From positions 251,085 through 315,084 of the forward strand of contig NZ_BSSQ01000016.1 in assembly GCF_030161375.1 (NCBI RefSeq): DNA of 64,000 bases, written 5' to 3'. A model generated the notes under the pieces. It saw only the letters and a program-made list of their open reading frames with translations. It ran no database searches and had not been told where the DNA came from. The DNA comes from Paenibacillus glycanilyticus. GTDB lineage: Bacteria; Bacillota; Bacilli; Paenibacillales; Paenibacillaceae. Made by a program: the position numbers and the translations under genes. Position 1 is the first letter of the stretch. Every line of letters starts with the position of its first letter. This document shows positions 40,053 through 47,637 of this stretch, piece by piece.

Positions 40053-40097
40053 ATGCCAGTATTGGCTTCGTGGATTGCCGTGCTTTTTATATTGTAA
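40053..40097 (+). CDS. Possible 14-residue hydrophobic peptide
   Basis: ATG CCA ... TTG TAA encodes MPVLASWIAVLFIL. A strong AGGAGGAGG lies upstream at a long spacing (about 13 nt) and has no other obvious target. It could be a leader peptide for the next gene, a small membrane peptide, or chance. Confidence 0.2.
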   Translation: MPVLASWIAVLFIL

Positions 40098-40178
40098 GGA
40101 GTAAAGCCTCATTTACATCTTTGCAAATTTGGGATATATTTGAAATTCCATTTCTAGAGAAAAATGAGGTTCAAGCAG

Positions 40179-40889
40179 ATGATGATTGGGGATACCCGCA
40201 AAAAAATGATTCCGAGATGGCTGAAAGGGGTCAGCATCCTATTGGCTTGCCTTATATTGTTTGCCGGTCTGGTCTATGCCTACGACAAGCCGGGCGGGAT
40301 CGCCGACTGGAGATATTCGCGCGCGGCAGGGCTTGAGGGGACGATTCAAATCCCGATCGGGAAGACGCCGGAGGAAGCCGTCCAGAAGTTTCGGTCTTCG
40401 TCCAATCTTCAAATTGTCCATAAAGAGTCGCTCCATGGCGGGGACCTTTTATTTTATAAGCAAAACGGGATAAAAGATGAGAACCTCGGGATCGAATTCG
40501 TGCACAAAACATGGATGGGCTGGAAATGGGTCATGGGCGGGGGTTACGCAGTATCTGCTCCGTTTGAACGGAAGGAAGCCTTTAGCTTCATGAGTATGCC
40601 GAAGTACAAAGGAATAACGGGACCGTTTCCGATTATTTATGGTCTAATTTTAGACAGTTCCATTACTAAGATTAACGTTACGGTTGGCGGTACAAAGGCC
40701 GGAAGTTACCCCGCAAGCATAACGGAATATGAACCCGGACAAAGGCTTTGGTATGCGGAACTGCCTGCTTCATCAACGGCTCCTTACAAAATCACAGCTA
40801 CTGGCGATAATGGTAAAGTCCTTGCTGTAAAATCTTTCGATGATCCGACGGGTTATGGTAGCGTAGCGATGTCCAAATCCAAAACTTAA
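40179..40889 (+). CDS. Membrane-anchored protein of unknown function
   Basis: Protein of about 236 residues. A basic start (TRKKMIPRWLKG) and one hydrophobic helix (about 16-35, ending YAYDKPGG) suggest an anchored or secreted protein. The outer part has no cysteine and no motif that I know; aromatic stretches such as HKTWMGWKWVMGGGY and a Thr/Ser-rich beta-like C-terminal half (KINVTVGG, YKITATGDNGKVLAVKSF) resemble an immunoglobulin-like fold. Start: ATG 40179 follows GAGG by 9 nt, while ATG 40164 in frame has a weaker site. It is a single gene ended by a long terminator shared with the phosphatase gene. Confidence 0.75.
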   Translation: MMIGDTRKKMIPRWLKGVSILLACLILFAGLVYAYDKPGGIADWRYSRAAGLEGTIQIPIGKTPEEAVQKFRSSSNLQIVHKESLHGGDLLFYKQNGIKDENLGIEFVHKTWMGWKWVMGGGYAVSAPFERKEAFSFMSMPKYKGITGPFPIIYGLILDSSITKINVTVGGTKAGSYPASITEYEPGQRLWYAELPASSTAPYKITATGDNGKVLAVKSFDDPTGYGSVAMSKSKT

Positions 40890-40935
40890 AATACAAAGCG
40901 GTGCAGGGACAAAGTCCTGCACCGCTTTGTATTTT
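40888..40935. terminator. Long shared terminator
   Basis: Perfect 20-bp arms (40888-40907 and 40916-40935) around an 8-nt loop, starting with AAAATACAAAG on one side and ending CTTTGTATTTT on the other. A/T tracts at both feet let it stop transcription from both convergent genes. Confidence 0.93.
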
Positions 40936-41710
40936 ACGCCAGGTAGTAGCTTTGCAGCTTCGCGCGGCGCTCGGCGTCAATGCCGAATTCCTGCTCGAGG
41001 TAAGCTTCGAAAGTACCGTAGGATTCTTCGATTGCGCTAAACACGGCGTCCAGGAACTCTTGGCGCAAGCGCATATTTTCCATTAACTCCTCGATTTGTT
41101 CCTCGGAAAGATGCGGCTTCATGCGCTCCTTCATTTGCTCGTTCATCGGGGCAAGCGTGACGTTGGAGATCAGGTAGTCTTCAATGATCGTATGGCGGTC
41201 TACGCCAAGCGTCGTCAGAATCAAAGCGCCGCCCACGCCCGTACGGTCGCGGCCGCCCATGCAGTGGTGAAGGAATGCAGCGCCTTCCTGCTCTTCGAAC
41301 AGCTTCATCAGCGCTTTGTAGGAAGGACTGTTAATCGGCATTTTTCCGTACATCGCAGCCATTGTTTCAACCGACATTTCCCGCAGATGTTTAAGCATGT
41401 CTTTCTCGAAATCCGCGGAAGTCAGATTAGGATCGTTAATAGCCGATACGCGAATGTTCTTAATAGACGGAATAACCGGATCCGGCTGCTTCAGCGCTTC
41501 ATGGTCATCGCGGTAGTCGAAGATAGCCGTAATGCCAAGCTCTTGCAAAAGAGCGATATCCTTCTCGGTCATCGCGGACAGATCAGCGGAACGGAAGATT
41601 AGGCCAGCTTTTACTTCGCGTCCGTCGGTTGTTTTGTAGCCGCCCATATCGCGGAAGTTCAAGACTTTCTCCATGGGGATAATGCGATTGAATTGTTCAG
41701 TAGTAGTCAT
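40934..41710 (-). CDS. Tyrosine/phosphoinositide phosphatase, LipA/PtpB-like, second copy
   Basis: Cytoplasmic phosphatase of 258 residues. The P-loop is HCMGGRDRTG (Cys150, Arg156), and LNFRDMGG lies at 17-24. It is a clear paralogue of the protein at 2554-3339, alike in motif order and in the tail (YLISNVTL, EQEFGIDAE-R). The ATG at 41710 follows AAGGTGA; a start at 41728 would precede this ribosome site. It is the last gene of a PhnCDE-type importer operon, 35 bp after the ATPase gene. This favours action on the imported phosphorus compound over protein dephosphorylation. Confidence 0.9.
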   Translation of the reverse strand: MTTTEQFNRIIPMEKVLNFRDMGGYKTTDGREVKAGLIFRSADLSAMTEKDIALLQELGITAIFDYRDDHEALKQPDPVIPSIKNIRVSAINDPNLTSADFEKDMLKHLREMSVETMAAMYGKMPINSPSYKALMKLFEEQEGAAFLHHCMGGRDRTGVGGALILTTLGVDRHTIIEDYLISNVTLAPMNEQMKERMKPHLSEEQIEELMENMRLRQEFLDAVFSAIEESYGTFEAYLEQEFGIDAERRAKLQSYYLA

Positions 41711-41745
41711 TATAGTCTCACCTTTCAAATGGAATTGGGATTGGA

Positions 41746-42537
41746 TTATACGGCTTGTTCAACGGGAACGCCTTGCTGGAACATTTGATGCTCTTTGCCT
41801 TCGTAGATATGTTGGGTCATGCGATCGGTAAGCTCCTCCGGCTTGCCGTCGAAGACGACTTTGCCGCTCTTGATGCCCACAATGCGGGTAGCATACCGCT
41901 TGGCCACGTCGACCTGATGCAGGTTGACCAGACAAGCGATGCCCTGCTCGATGCAGTTCGCGTGGAGCGAGTCCATAACGATTCTGGAGGAGTTTGGATC
42001 AAGCGATGCGATCGGCTCGTCGGCCAAAATAAGCGAAGGTTTCTGCGCTAGAGCGCGGCAGATGCCAACGCGCTGCTTCTGGCCGCCGGACAATTCATCG
42101 GCTCGCTTATAGATTTGCTCCTCGAGGCCAAGCTTCTCCAGAAGGGCAATCGCCGCAAGCTTATCCGCTTCGGAATAACGGCTGAATACGCCGTTAAACG
42201 CGCTCATCTGGCCAAGACGTCCGTGGAGGACGTTTTCGAGTACGCTGAGCCGGTCTACCAGATTGTAATGCTGGAAGATCATCCCGATTTGGGAGCGGAT
42301 TTGGCGCAGTTGTTTTTTGCCCGCCCCAACAATTTCTTGACCCTGGAACGAAATAGAGCCTTCCGTTGGATCAATCAGGCGGTTAATGCAGCGGAGCAAA
42401 GTGGATTTGCCGGCACCGCTTGGTCCGATTACCGCGATGAATTCATTGGGATGTACCTCGAGATCAATGCCGTTCAAGGCTACCGTGCTGGAGCCGTATT
42501 GTTTCTTCAAGCTGTTGATTTGTAGCATAGGTTTCAT
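41746..42537 (-). CDS. phnC: Phosphonate/phosphite-type ABC importer ATPase
   Basis: ATPase of 263 residues. Walker A GPSGAGKST, Q-loop MIFQHYNLVDRLSV, signature LSGGQKQR and Walker B LILADEP. The stretch FQHYNLVDR and the LGRLGQMS-like segment (HGRLGQMSAFNGVFSRY) are specific to PhnC. It energises the two PhnE-type permeases encoded upstream in the operon. AAGGAGG precedes the ATG. There are no C-P lyase (phnGHIJKLM) or phosphite dehydrogenase genes here, so the cargo may be phosphite, a phosphonate or a phosphate ester. Confidence 0.94.
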   Translation of the reverse strand: MKPMLQINSLKKQYGSSTVALNGIDLEVHPNEFIAVIGPSGAGKSTLLRCINRLIDPTEGSISFQGQEIVGAGKKQLRQIRSQIGMIFQHYNLVDRLSVLENVLHGRLGQMSAFNGVFSRYSEADKLAAIALLEKLGLEEQIYKRADELSGGQKQRVGICRALAQKPSLILADEPIASLDPNSSRIVMDSLHANCIEQGIACLVNLHQVDVAKRYATRIVGIKSGKVVFDGKPEELTDRMTQHIYEGKEHQMFQQGVPVEQAV

Positions 42538-42549
42538 GCCCCTACCTCC

Positions 42550-43347
42550 TTATTTGTGGCCGCGTCCGGACAGACGCAAGCGAATCAAGTTCGTCGTCAT
42601 CTCGAGCAGGAAGAGCGTAATAAATACAATGAGAATGCCAAGCGTAAGCGGCTTGAAATCATAGAAGCTTATATATTCCTGCAGCAGGACGCCAATCCCC
42701 CCGGCACCCACGATCCCGAGAATGACGGTCTCTGCAACGGTAATTTCGAAGTTAAAGGCGATGCTCGCCAGGAAAGCGGTCATCAGCTGCGGCGTAACGC
42801 CGTTGAAGACAAGGTTCCACCAGCCGCCGCCGACGGCTTTAACGGCTTCAATAATGTCTTTGCCGGCTTCGTCGATCTGGTCCGAGAAGACACGGGTTAA
42901 GAACGCGACCGTCGGGAAGATCAGTCCAAGCACGCCGGCCATCGAGCCAAAGCCAATGCTCGCAACCGCGAGCAAGACCCAGATCGTTACCGGAATCGTC
43001 CGGATGATGACGATGATTGCCCGAATAATTTTGGCCAGAAGCGGAACGGGTGCCGTATTGGTCGCAATGACAAAAGCAAGGAAGAACGAAATAACGACGC
43101 TAATGACTACGGTTAGAAATGCAATGATTAAGGAAGTGAGCAAGCCGTCCATCAAATCCGGGAATTGATCAAACGACATCTGCATCATCATGTTTGCGAT
43201 ATGCGGAATCTGATGCAGCCCGTCTTTGAATTGATTAAGGTCAAGCTTTAAGTAGAAGAAGCAAGGGAAAAACAAGATGACCATCAGGCCAACGAACCAG
43301 CGCTGCTGACGCTGCGTCGATTTGTGTCCAATTCGGATTTTCTTCAA
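42550..43347 (-). CDS. phnE: Phosphonate-type ABC importer permease 2
   Basis: Permease of 265 residues with about six membrane helices. The EAA-type loop reads EAVKAVGGGWWNLVFNGVTPQ, the pattern seen in PhnE proteins. The start is a TTG that overlaps the end of the upstream permease by 4 bp, with GGGAG about 9 nt before it. With the other permease it forms the membrane channel. Confidence 0.92.
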   Translation of the reverse strand: MKKIRIGHKSTQRQQRWFVGLMVILFFPCFFYLKLDLNQFKDGLHQIPHIANMMMQMSFDQFPDLMDGLLTSLIIAFLTVVISVVISFFLAFVIATNTAPVPLLAKIIRAIIVIIRTIPVTIWVLLAVASIGFGSMAGVLGLIFPTVAFLTRVFSDQIDEAGKDIIEAVKAVGGGWWNLVFNGVTPQLMTAFLASIAFNFEITVAETVILGIVGAGGIGVLLQEYISFYDFKPLTLGILIVFITLFLLEMTTNLIRLRLSGRGHK

Positions 43348-44126
43348 ATTAATCGCTCCCTTATCCGTTTCGTCATGAACTCAATGACGAGGATCATCAC
43401 GATGAGTATACAGATCACGGTGGAGGTCCGATTGTATTGGAACAGGTCCATCGTTAATTTGATCTGCGAACCGATCCCGCCGGCGCCTACAAGGCCAAGA
43501 ATGGAGGACGCCCGGATGCTGAGCTCAAACATGAACAAGGTCCAGGAGATAAAGCCGGGAATAAAAGCGGGAATAACGGCATGTTTAATCTTTTGAAGAT
43601 AACCTGCCCCCATCGCATCCAAAGCTTCGGTCGCATGACTGTCGATCTCCTCAATCGCTTCCGCATAGACGCGGGCAAGGAAGCCGCTGCCGAACAGAAT
43701 CAAGGAGAAAATGCCGGGCATGCTGCCGACGCCGAAGATAACAACAAGAATGGACGCCCATACAAGGAACGGGATATTGCGCAGCAGCGAGATAAAACCG
43801 CGAAGCACCGTCCGGATTGCAGGATGCGGAGTTGTTTGACGGGCCATCAGGAAGCCAAACAGAAGTCCAATGATCGAAGCCAGCACCGTTGCCACTACGC
43901 CGTAAGCGAGCGTATCCAGCACGGGTTGTAAATAAGACGGCAAGTCCGATGCCTTTGGCGGCAAGAAGTCGGTGAACAAGAAGTGCAGGAAGATCGGAAT
44001 ACCGCTAATAAACTCCGAAAAGCTGAATTGAATGTACCAGAGAGAGAAAACGACAGCGGCTGCAAATAAAGCGTAGGAAACATTTCGCTTCAGCTTTTTT
44101 TGCTTGACCGCAGCTGCGGTTTGCAT
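43344..44126 (-). CDS. phnE: Phosphonate-type ABC importer permease 1
   Basis: Permease of 260 residues. Its coupling loop is EALDAMGAGYLQKIKHAVIP, and GLVGAGGIGSQI is the conserved C-terminal motif, which also appears as GIVGAGGIGVLL in its partner. Two different PhnE genes in tandem are common in Bacillales importers of this class. It follows phnD after an 81-bp gap that holds a strong hairpin. Confidence 0.92.
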   Translation of the reverse strand: MQTAAAVKQKKLKRNVSYALFAAAVVFSLWYIQFSFSEFISGIPIFLHFLFTDFLPPKASDLPSYLQPVLDTLAYGVVATVLASIIGLLFGFLMARQTTPHPAIRTVLRGFISLLRNIPFLVWASILVVIFGVGSMPGIFSLILFGSGFLARVYAEAIEEIDSHATEALDAMGAGYLQKIKHAVIPAFIPGFISWTLFMFELSIRASSILGLVGAGGIGSQIKLTMDLFQYNRTSTVICILIVMILVIEFMTKRIRERLI

Positions 44127-44149
44127 GAAGACAAGCCTCCTTCATTAAT

Positions 44150-44190
44150 CCCGAATGGCGAAAGGTTCGGATAAGCTTTCGCCATTCGGG
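44150..44190 (-). other. Intercistronic hairpin between phnD and phnE
   Basis: Perfect 15-bp stem CCCGAATGGCGAAAG/CTTTCGCCATTCGGG (44150-44164 and 44176-44190) with an 11-nt loop. There is no T run on the minus strand, so it is not a full terminator. A structure in this place commonly protects the binding-protein message or lowers transcription of the later genes. Confidence 0.7.
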
Positions 44191-44207
44191 TCATTCGTAC
44201 GTACGGA

Positions 44208-45107
44208 TTATTTCAACAGATCGTCAGGGCTAAGATTCAGTTTCTTCGCAATGTCGCGCAGGCCGTCGAAGTCGCTGTCTTTTGCTTCAACGAATTTCGC
44301 GTCTTTCGAGCCTACGATGCCTTCGAGGTATTCCGGGTTGTCATAAGAGAGCAGGAACTCTTTCACCGTAGCTTTCAGATCTTCCGGCAGGTCCTTGCGG
44401 ATGCCGATTGCCGTGCCCGGAAGAGACTGCGATTGTCCGATTACGCGGTAGGAATCTTTTTCGATAATGCCTTTTGCTTCAAGCATGGCTGGCATCATAG
44501 CGGCTGTGCCAATCGCGTCGTATTGTCCGCGGATCAGGCCAAGGACCGCTTTGTCGTGGCCGCCTGCGAATTGAACATCCTTGAAGAAGCCTTTTTCGAT
44601 TTCTTCGGGAGTAAGGCCAAGCTGTTCGGCAAGGATCGATTTCGGTAGCAAGTGACCCGTTGTGGATACCGGATCGACGAAACCGAAGGTTTTGCCTTTC
44701 AGGTCGGCAAGCGTTTGGATCGGCGAATCTTTCTTGACGAGAATAACGGATGCAGGCGCGTTTGCCATTGCCGGGATGGAGATCTCGGCTACAGGTTCAA
44801 CATTCGCGCGGTCAACCGCAACGATATAAGAGAAGGGGCCGAACAAAGCGTAGTCGGCTTTGCCGTTCTTCATGGCTTCAATGGCAGCGTTGTAGCTGTT
44901 AGCTTTATAGGATTCAACAGGGATGCCAAGCTTCTCGGATAGTTTCTTTTCGAAGTCGCTGTTAATCTTCTGTGCCTGATCGGAGTTCTCGCCCGGCAGG
45001 TACGCGATAACGAATTTCTTAGGCGCGCCGTCTTTGTTCGAGGAACAGCCTGCGAGCATCGTCAGGGCTACTACGAACAGGGTCATCACTAGCAAAGCTT
45101 TTTTCAT
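44208..45107 (-). CDS. phnD: Phosphonate-type ABC importer binding lipoprotein
   Basis: Lipid-anchored binding protein of 299 residues. The signal ends in the lipobox MLAGC. The family segment APASVILVKKDSPIQTLADLKGKTFGFVDP, here spread over about 140-170, and STTGHLLPK are typical of PhnD/PtxB/HtxB proteins. These bind phosphonates, phosphite or hypophosphite. It is the first gene of the importer-phosphatase operon; a 12-bp palindrome lies 33 bp before its start. Which phosphorus compound it binds cannot be told from sequence alone. Confidence 0.93.
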   Translation of the reverse strand: MKKALLVMTLFVVALTMLAGCSSNKDGAPKKFVIAYLPGENSDQAQKINSDFEKKLSEKLGIPVESYKANSYNAAIEAMKNGKADYALFGPFSYIVAVDRANVEPVAEISIPAMANAPASVILVKKDSPIQTLADLKGKTFGFVDPVSTTGHLLPKSILAEQLGLTPEEIEKGFFKDVQFAGGHDKAVLGLIRGQYDAIGTAAMMPAMLEAKGIIEKDSYRVIGQSQSLPGTAIGIRKDLPEDLKATVKEFLLSYDNPEYLEGIVGSKDAKFVEAKDSDFDGLRDIAKKLNLSPDDLLK

Positions 45108-45139
45108 GGTTTCTTTTTCCTCCCTATATTGGACAATGT

Positions 45140-45160
45140 CCTGTATACAGGTTGTATAAT
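45140..45160 (-). promoter_or_regulatory. Operator-like palindrome ahead of phnD
   Basis: CCTGTATACAGG (45140-45151) is a perfect 12-bp palindrome, and on the minus strand the wider TATAC-AACCT-GTATA is inverted too. The minus-strand 15-mer ATACAACCTGTATAC agrees at 13 positions with the repeat region ahead of the 5247 operon. A TATAAT (45155-45160) on the plus strand overlaps it. It is probably the site of the adjacent GntR protein. Confidence 0.55.
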
Positions 45161-45223
45161 ACGTGTGTTTTGTTATCGTCCGGTTACCTCAAATCCATCG
45201 TTGTGTTAAAAAATTGTTGAGGT

Positions 45224-45253
45224 ATTGTAGACGTGAAATCCTTGGCCTACAAT
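45224..45253 (+). promoter_or_regulatory. Promoter of the second gntR gene with inverted repeat
   Basis: TTGTAG (45225-45230), a 17-nt spacer and TACAAT (45248-45253) make a promoter 28 bp before the start codon. The two boxes are themselves inverted copies: ATTGTAG and CTACAAT. Confidence 0.6.
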
Positions 45254-45281
45254 AGGGACAGAACAGGAGAGGATGCTTTCT

Positions 45282-45920
45282 ATGTCGCTTATTCAGAAGG
45301 CCTATACTTATATTAGAGAACAAATTTTGCAGGGAGAGTTTATGCCGGGAACGCTGCTCTCCGAGGTCGAAATCGCAGAACAACTCGGGATGAGCCGGAC
45401 GCCGGTACGCTCCGCTATGTCGCAGCTGGAGTCGCAAGGATATGTCGTTACGATGCAGAACCGGGGGATTTTCATTAAAGAGATCAATCTGAAAGAGATG
45501 ATTGATATAATAGAAATTCAGCTTGCTTTCCAAGTCATGGCGCTGAAAGTCATAAGGGAAACCGGAGAGATGCCCGATCTGGAAGCTATGAGGCATCATA
45601 TGGAGGCGCAGTTACTTGCAACGGCTGAAAAAGACTATTTCCAATACATGCAGCATGCGAATTTGTTTCAACGCTGCTTAATTGCTTCTTCGCGCAATCA
45701 TGTGGCCATTCAAATGCTGGATACGCTGCAGGACAAGTCCATGCGGTTTGCCATTATTAATTACAAACGGACGCCGCATACGCCGCATTTTTCAGCCAAT
45801 AAGCTTAATCAAAGCATTTATGACCATTTGGTTGCGGGTGAATTCGAGGAGATTGAAGCCCTTTTGAATACGGTTGTTGAGCTGAGCAAGAGAAGGTTGC
45901 TTGAACTCAGGATGATGTAG
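45282..45920 (+). CDS. GntR-family regulator, FCD-type, second copy
   Basis: Regulator of 212 residues. The winged helix (about 5-70) carries MPGTLLSEVEIAEQLG and MSRTPVRSAMSQLE, nearly the same as in the protein at 5385-6035. An all-helical C-terminal domain follows. The ATG at 45282 has AGGAGAGG about 9 nt upstream. It diverges from the phnD operon, so it is most likely its repressor or activator. The pairing of this regulator type with a LipA/PtpB-like phosphatase at both loci suggests the modules share an origin and perhaps related effectors. Confidence 0.9.
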   Translation: MSLIQKAYTYIREQILQGEFMPGTLLSEVEIAEQLGMSRTPVRSAMSQLESQGYVVTMQNRGIFIKEINLKEMIDIIEIQLAFQVMALKVIRETGEMPDLEAMRHHMEAQLLATAEKDYFQYMQHANLFQRCLIASSRNHVAIQMLDTLQDKSMRFAIINYKRTPHTPHFSANKLNQSIYDHLVAGEFEEIEALLNTVVELSKRRLLELRMM

Positions 45921-46030
45921 GCTTTAGCTGAAGCTGATAACAACAACTATTCCGGCACACAATATAAGAAGAACCGGCAGGCGCTCCCCTTCTTCAGGCG
46001 GGCGCCTTGCGCATGATGGAGGACATCGAG

Positions 46031-46999
46031 ATGAAAGCTTTAGTATTTGAACGGTTTGGCGGGCCCGAGGTGCTTATATACAAGGAGATCCCATCGCCGG
46101 AGCTTGCGCCGGGACATGTATTGGTGCGCATGAAGGCAGCCGGACTGAATTACGCCGATGTGTACAGGAGGCGCGGCAATTATCATCTAGCCGGACAACC
46201 ACCATACATATTGGGCTATGAAGGAGCAGGCGTTGTAGAGGAAGCGGCAGCGGATGCAGCCGGCTTGAAGCCGGGCGACCGTATCGCTTTTTGCGATGTG
46301 CCGCATGCGAATGCGGAGTTTGTGCTGGTACCGGTTGAGAAGGCGATTCCGCTTCCGGGCGACATTCCGTTCGAGACGGCCGCGGGGTTATTGCTGCAAG
46401 GCATGACCGCGCATTATTTAACGCGGGATAGTTATAAGGTAAGTGATGGCGATGAGGTCATTGTTCACGCGGCAGCCGGAGGAGTGGGTCAACTGCTGGT
46501 CCAGCTGGCGAAGCGGCAAGGCGCACGCGTGCTTGGGCTAGTCTCATCGGAGGCGAAGCGGGAGGCTGCGCGTACGGCGGGGGCTGATGAAGTACTGCTC
46601 TATAGCGATCGTTGGGCCCAAGAAGCGAAGAGTTGGTCTTCCGGCGGAGAAGGGGCAACGGTAGCGTATGATTCTGTTGGCGCCACGCTCATGGACAGCT
46701 TTGCGGCCGTGCGGACGAAGGGGACGGTTGTGTTCTACGGCATGGCGGGCGGCGATCCGGCCTTTGTGGATCCGCGCATGCTGATGGATACGTCGAAGAC
46801 GTTAACCGGCGGGGATTTGTGGAATCATGTTACGACCCGCGAAGACCGGCTGCGACGGGCAAATGAGCTGTTTAGATGGCTGCGGGACGGAAGTCTGAAG
46901 CTAGAGCAGCCTCGCGTGTTTCCGCTGCCCGAAGGCGCGGATGCCCATCGTCTGCTCGAAAGCCGCCAAAGCACGGGTAAAATCATTCTTATTCCATAA
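46031..46999 (+). CDS. Quinone oxidoreductase-like MDR-family enzyme
   Basis: Zinc-free medium-chain dehydrogenase/reductase of 322 residues, close to the Qor/zeta-crystallin type. Features include GLNYADVYRRRG near residue 43-54, the cofactor motif AAAGGVGQLLVQLAK (about 147-161) and AYDSVG. It moves hydride from NADPH to quinones or enones in the cytoplasm. The ATG at 46031 has GGAGG 8 nt upstream. It is a single gene with its own terminator. Confidence 0.92.
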   Translation: MKALVFERFGGPEVLIYKEIPSPELAPGHVLVRMKAAGLNYADVYRRRGNYHLAGQPPYILGYEGAGVVEEAAADAAGLKPGDRIAFCDVPHANAEFVLVPVEKAIPLPGDIPFETAAGLLLQGMTAHYLTRDSYKVSDGDEVIVHAAAGGVGQLLVQLAKRQGARVLGLVSSEAKREAARTAGADEVLLYSDRWAQEAKSWSSGGEGATVAYDSVGATLMDSFAAVRTKGTVVFYGMAGGDPAFVDPRMLMDTSKTLTGGDLWNHVTTREDRLRRANELFRWLRDGSLKLEQPRVFPLPEGADAHRLLESRQSTGKIILIP

Positions 47000-47011
47000 G
47001 ACATAGGTAAT

Positions 47012-47058
47012 GCCGGGGCCGTCTCGCTCGCTTGTTGCAATGACAACCCCGGCTTTTT
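47012..47058 (+). terminator. Terminator of the quinone oxidoreductase gene
   Basis: 7-bp stem GCCGGGG/CCCCGGC (47012-47018, 47047-47053) with a long loop and five T. Confidence 0.8.
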
Positions 47059-47137
47059 GTTGCGCGGAATGAGTTCTTTGCGTTAGGGACATCTTATTAG
47101 CGGAAGGAAGAAGCCGCCAGGATTGTCAATTTTCTAA

Positions 47138-47174
47138 AGTTAACGTTGACGTTAATGTAAACTAGGTGTATCGT
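47138..47174 (+). promoter_or_regulatory. MerR-type operator and promoter
   Basis: A 26-bp imperfect palindrome spans 47138-47163, from AGTTAACGTT to AATGTAAACT. It contains a -35 TTGACG (47146-47151); a -10 TATCGT (47169-47174) follows at 17 nt. AACGTTAAC-rich dyads of this kind are typical of MerR-family sites. It lies 30 bp before the MerR gene. Confidence 0.65.
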
Positions 47175-47203
47175 AGAAAACAGAGAGCAAAGGGAAAGAG
47201 GCG

Positions 47204-47635
47204 ATGAAGATTTTATACAAAATCGAAGATGTTGCTAACATGGTAGGGCTAACGAAACGGACGCTTCGATATTATGAGGAGCTGGGGCTTATGACGCCGC
47301 CGGAACGCAGCGAAGGGGGCTTCCGTCTGTATACCGACGAGCATGTCGAGCGGCTGAAAAAGCTGATCACGGCCCGCGACGTGTTGGGGTTCTCCCTGCA
47401 AGAGCTGCAGGCGTACATCACGATGAGCGAGGAATTCGTCAATCAGCGCGAAGAGATCTTCAAGACAGAAGACCGGCAGCAGCGTCTGCACAAAATCAAC
47501 GAACTTGAGCTGACCGTAGATAAGCAGCTGGAGATGATCGATCTGAAGCTCGAGAAGATGAAAACGATGCGGTCGGAAATTAACCAGTTCAAAGAGAAAA
47601 TTACGGAAGCCAAAAAGAAATATATACAGGAGTGA
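47204..47635 (+). CDS. MerR-family regulator
   Basis: Regulator of 143 residues. The N-terminal winged helix includes VGLTKRTLRYYEELGLM and GGFRLYTDEHVERL. A long dimerisation coiled coil follows (about 85-140) with the Lys-rich end EAKKKYIQE. There is no cysteine, so it is not a metal or redox sensor of the classic sort. It lies directly before an MFS pump gene, with start and stop nearly touching, so it most likely controls its own operon in response to a pump substrate. Confidence 0.93.
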   Translation: MKILYKIEDVANMVGLTKRTLRYYEELGLMTPPERSEGGFRLYTDEHVERLKKLITARDVLGFSLQELQAYITMSEEFVNQREEIFKTEDRQQRLHKINELELTVDKQLEMIDLKLEKMKTMRSEINQFKEKITEAKKKYIQE

Positions 47636-47637
47636 GA

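Noticed and set aside
40934..45920. Phosphonate degradation operon
   Set aside because: No C-P lyase core, phosphonatase or phosphite dehydrogenase genes are present; only transport, phosphatase and regulator genes.
45977..46010. GCAGGCGC/GCGCCTTGC inverted repeat after the second gntR gene as a terminator
   Set aside because: The stem is imperfect, the loop long and there is no T run.
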